Shown here piece by piece: positions 14,926 to 15,228 of a stretch of 15,228 bases of DNA. Each line of letters opens with the position of its first letter. Positions within the stretch are counted from its first letter, which is position 1. Source of the stretch: Spirochaetaceae bacterium (GTDB lineage Bacteria; Spirochaetota; Spirochaetia; Treponematales; Breznakiellaceae); contig JAIRPH010000080.1 in assembly GCA_031257135.1 (NCBI GenBank), positions 1 to 15,228 of the forward strand, written 5' to 3'. The translations under genes were made by a program, and so were the position numbers. The notes under the pieces are model-generated. The model was not told the DNA's origin, made no database searches, and worked only from the letters and a program-made list of their open reading frames with translations.

Positions 14926-14942
14926 GTAGCCAAAGAACGGAG

Positions 14943-15134
14943 CTATTTTCCCCAGAACTTATAGCCGAAGCCGATACTGATACGCGGACCAAACGTGAAC
15001 AGCGAGAAACTTACATCATTGTTCTTGGCAAGTTTCTTTAGGGCTTTGTCTGAGTCGCTTTCCATCTTGAAGTTGAAGAGTACCCCGCCCCGGATATAGA
15101 ATTTTTGGAGGTGATCCAGAAAGTATGATAGGCA
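14943..15134 (-). pseudogene. 3' end of an outer-membrane beta-barrel protein gene
   Basis: A 63-residue open frame on the - strand reads FYIRGGVLFNFKMESDSDKA, then SFSLFTFGPRISIGFGYKFW plus GK and a stop. Alternating hydrophobic and polar residues, a glycine-rich turn, and a final strand rich in aromatics near the C-terminus are typical of outer-membrane barrel proteins. No start codon fits, and a TAA (15135-15137) closes the frame upstream, so the 5' part is missing. The expected upstream barrel strands are not seen in any frame further right. The gene was probably broken by a rearrangement between about 15100 and 15135, or carries frameshifts. Confidence 0.6.
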
Positions 15135-15228
15135 TTAAACGAAACCATAATTGAGGTAGTGGAAAGCCATATTGAAGGCTTTCCAATGATTGAAGAGCTT
15201 CTTGGAAAAACAGCAGGTTCGCCTGAAA
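15132..15228. other. Right edge: ambiguous open frames
   Basis: On the + strand a frame is open from 15132 to the window edge (ALNETIIEVVESHIEGF, then PMIEELLGKT) without a well-placed start. On the - strand two other frames are open too. I cannot decide which is coding. A perfect 9-bp inverted repeat TGGAAAGCC/GGCTTTCCA (15160-15168 with 15177-15185, 8-base loop) lies inside. The stretch may belong to a gene or mobile element continuing to the right. Confidence 0.3.

Noticed and set aside
15107..15117. Match to the 16S rRNA 3' end (GGATCACCTCC on the - strand)
   Set aside because: Only 11-12 bases match and no other rRNA sequence surrounds it. As a Shine-Dalgarno on the + strand it would serve an ATG (15125) with only nine codons before a stop.

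Overview
The window looks like the chromosome of a Gram-negative-type (diderm) bacterium, most likely a spirochaete of the Treponema group. That assignment is an inference from gene content and from the style of the proteins (a lipoprotein Slt, an SBP family 5 protein, an outer-membrane barrel remnant, MutS2 and NagZ relatives). No rRNA or other marker gene is present to confirm it.

Left part, + strand. The window opens inside the 3' end of an IS200-like/REP-associated (RAYT) transposase gene. A strong promoter then drives ddl (D-Ala-D-Ala ligase), which ends at a hairpin terminator. A short gap packed with GGTGYCAGACAC repeats leads to a probable operon of mutS2, a nagZ-like secreted GH3 beta-N-acetylhexosaminidase and a GNAT acetyltransferase. 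The same repeat family appears in altered form exactly at the nagZ start, and again between the converging GNAT and ftsK genes.

Middle part, - strand. Three genes are read right to left: a membrane protein with an N-terminal Hsp70 substrate-binding-like domain and a C-terminal LysM domain, a lipoprotein soluble lytic transglycosylase, and an FtsK/SpoIIIE DNA translocase. The first two are tightly coupled behind one good promoter. ftsK follows after a 93-base gap that contains its own candidate extended -10 promoter. The theme of the whole window is peptidoglycan: precursor synthesis (Ddl), turnover (NagZ, Slt), binding (LysM) and division (FtsK).

Right part. A 490-base gap holds divergent promoters and a reading frame that looks like gene debris. 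It is followed by an orphan ABC-type peptide/solute-binding protein (+ strand), another stretch of debris, a strong bidirectional terminator and the 3' end of an outer-membrane barrel gene (- strand) that is cut off upstream. Both window edges therefore show signs of rearrangement.

The most unusual item is the fusion protein at 11534-12550: a stand-alone DnaK-type peptide-binding beta domain without ATPase, tethered by one membrane helix and a Pro/Glu-rich periplasmic linker to a LysM domain.
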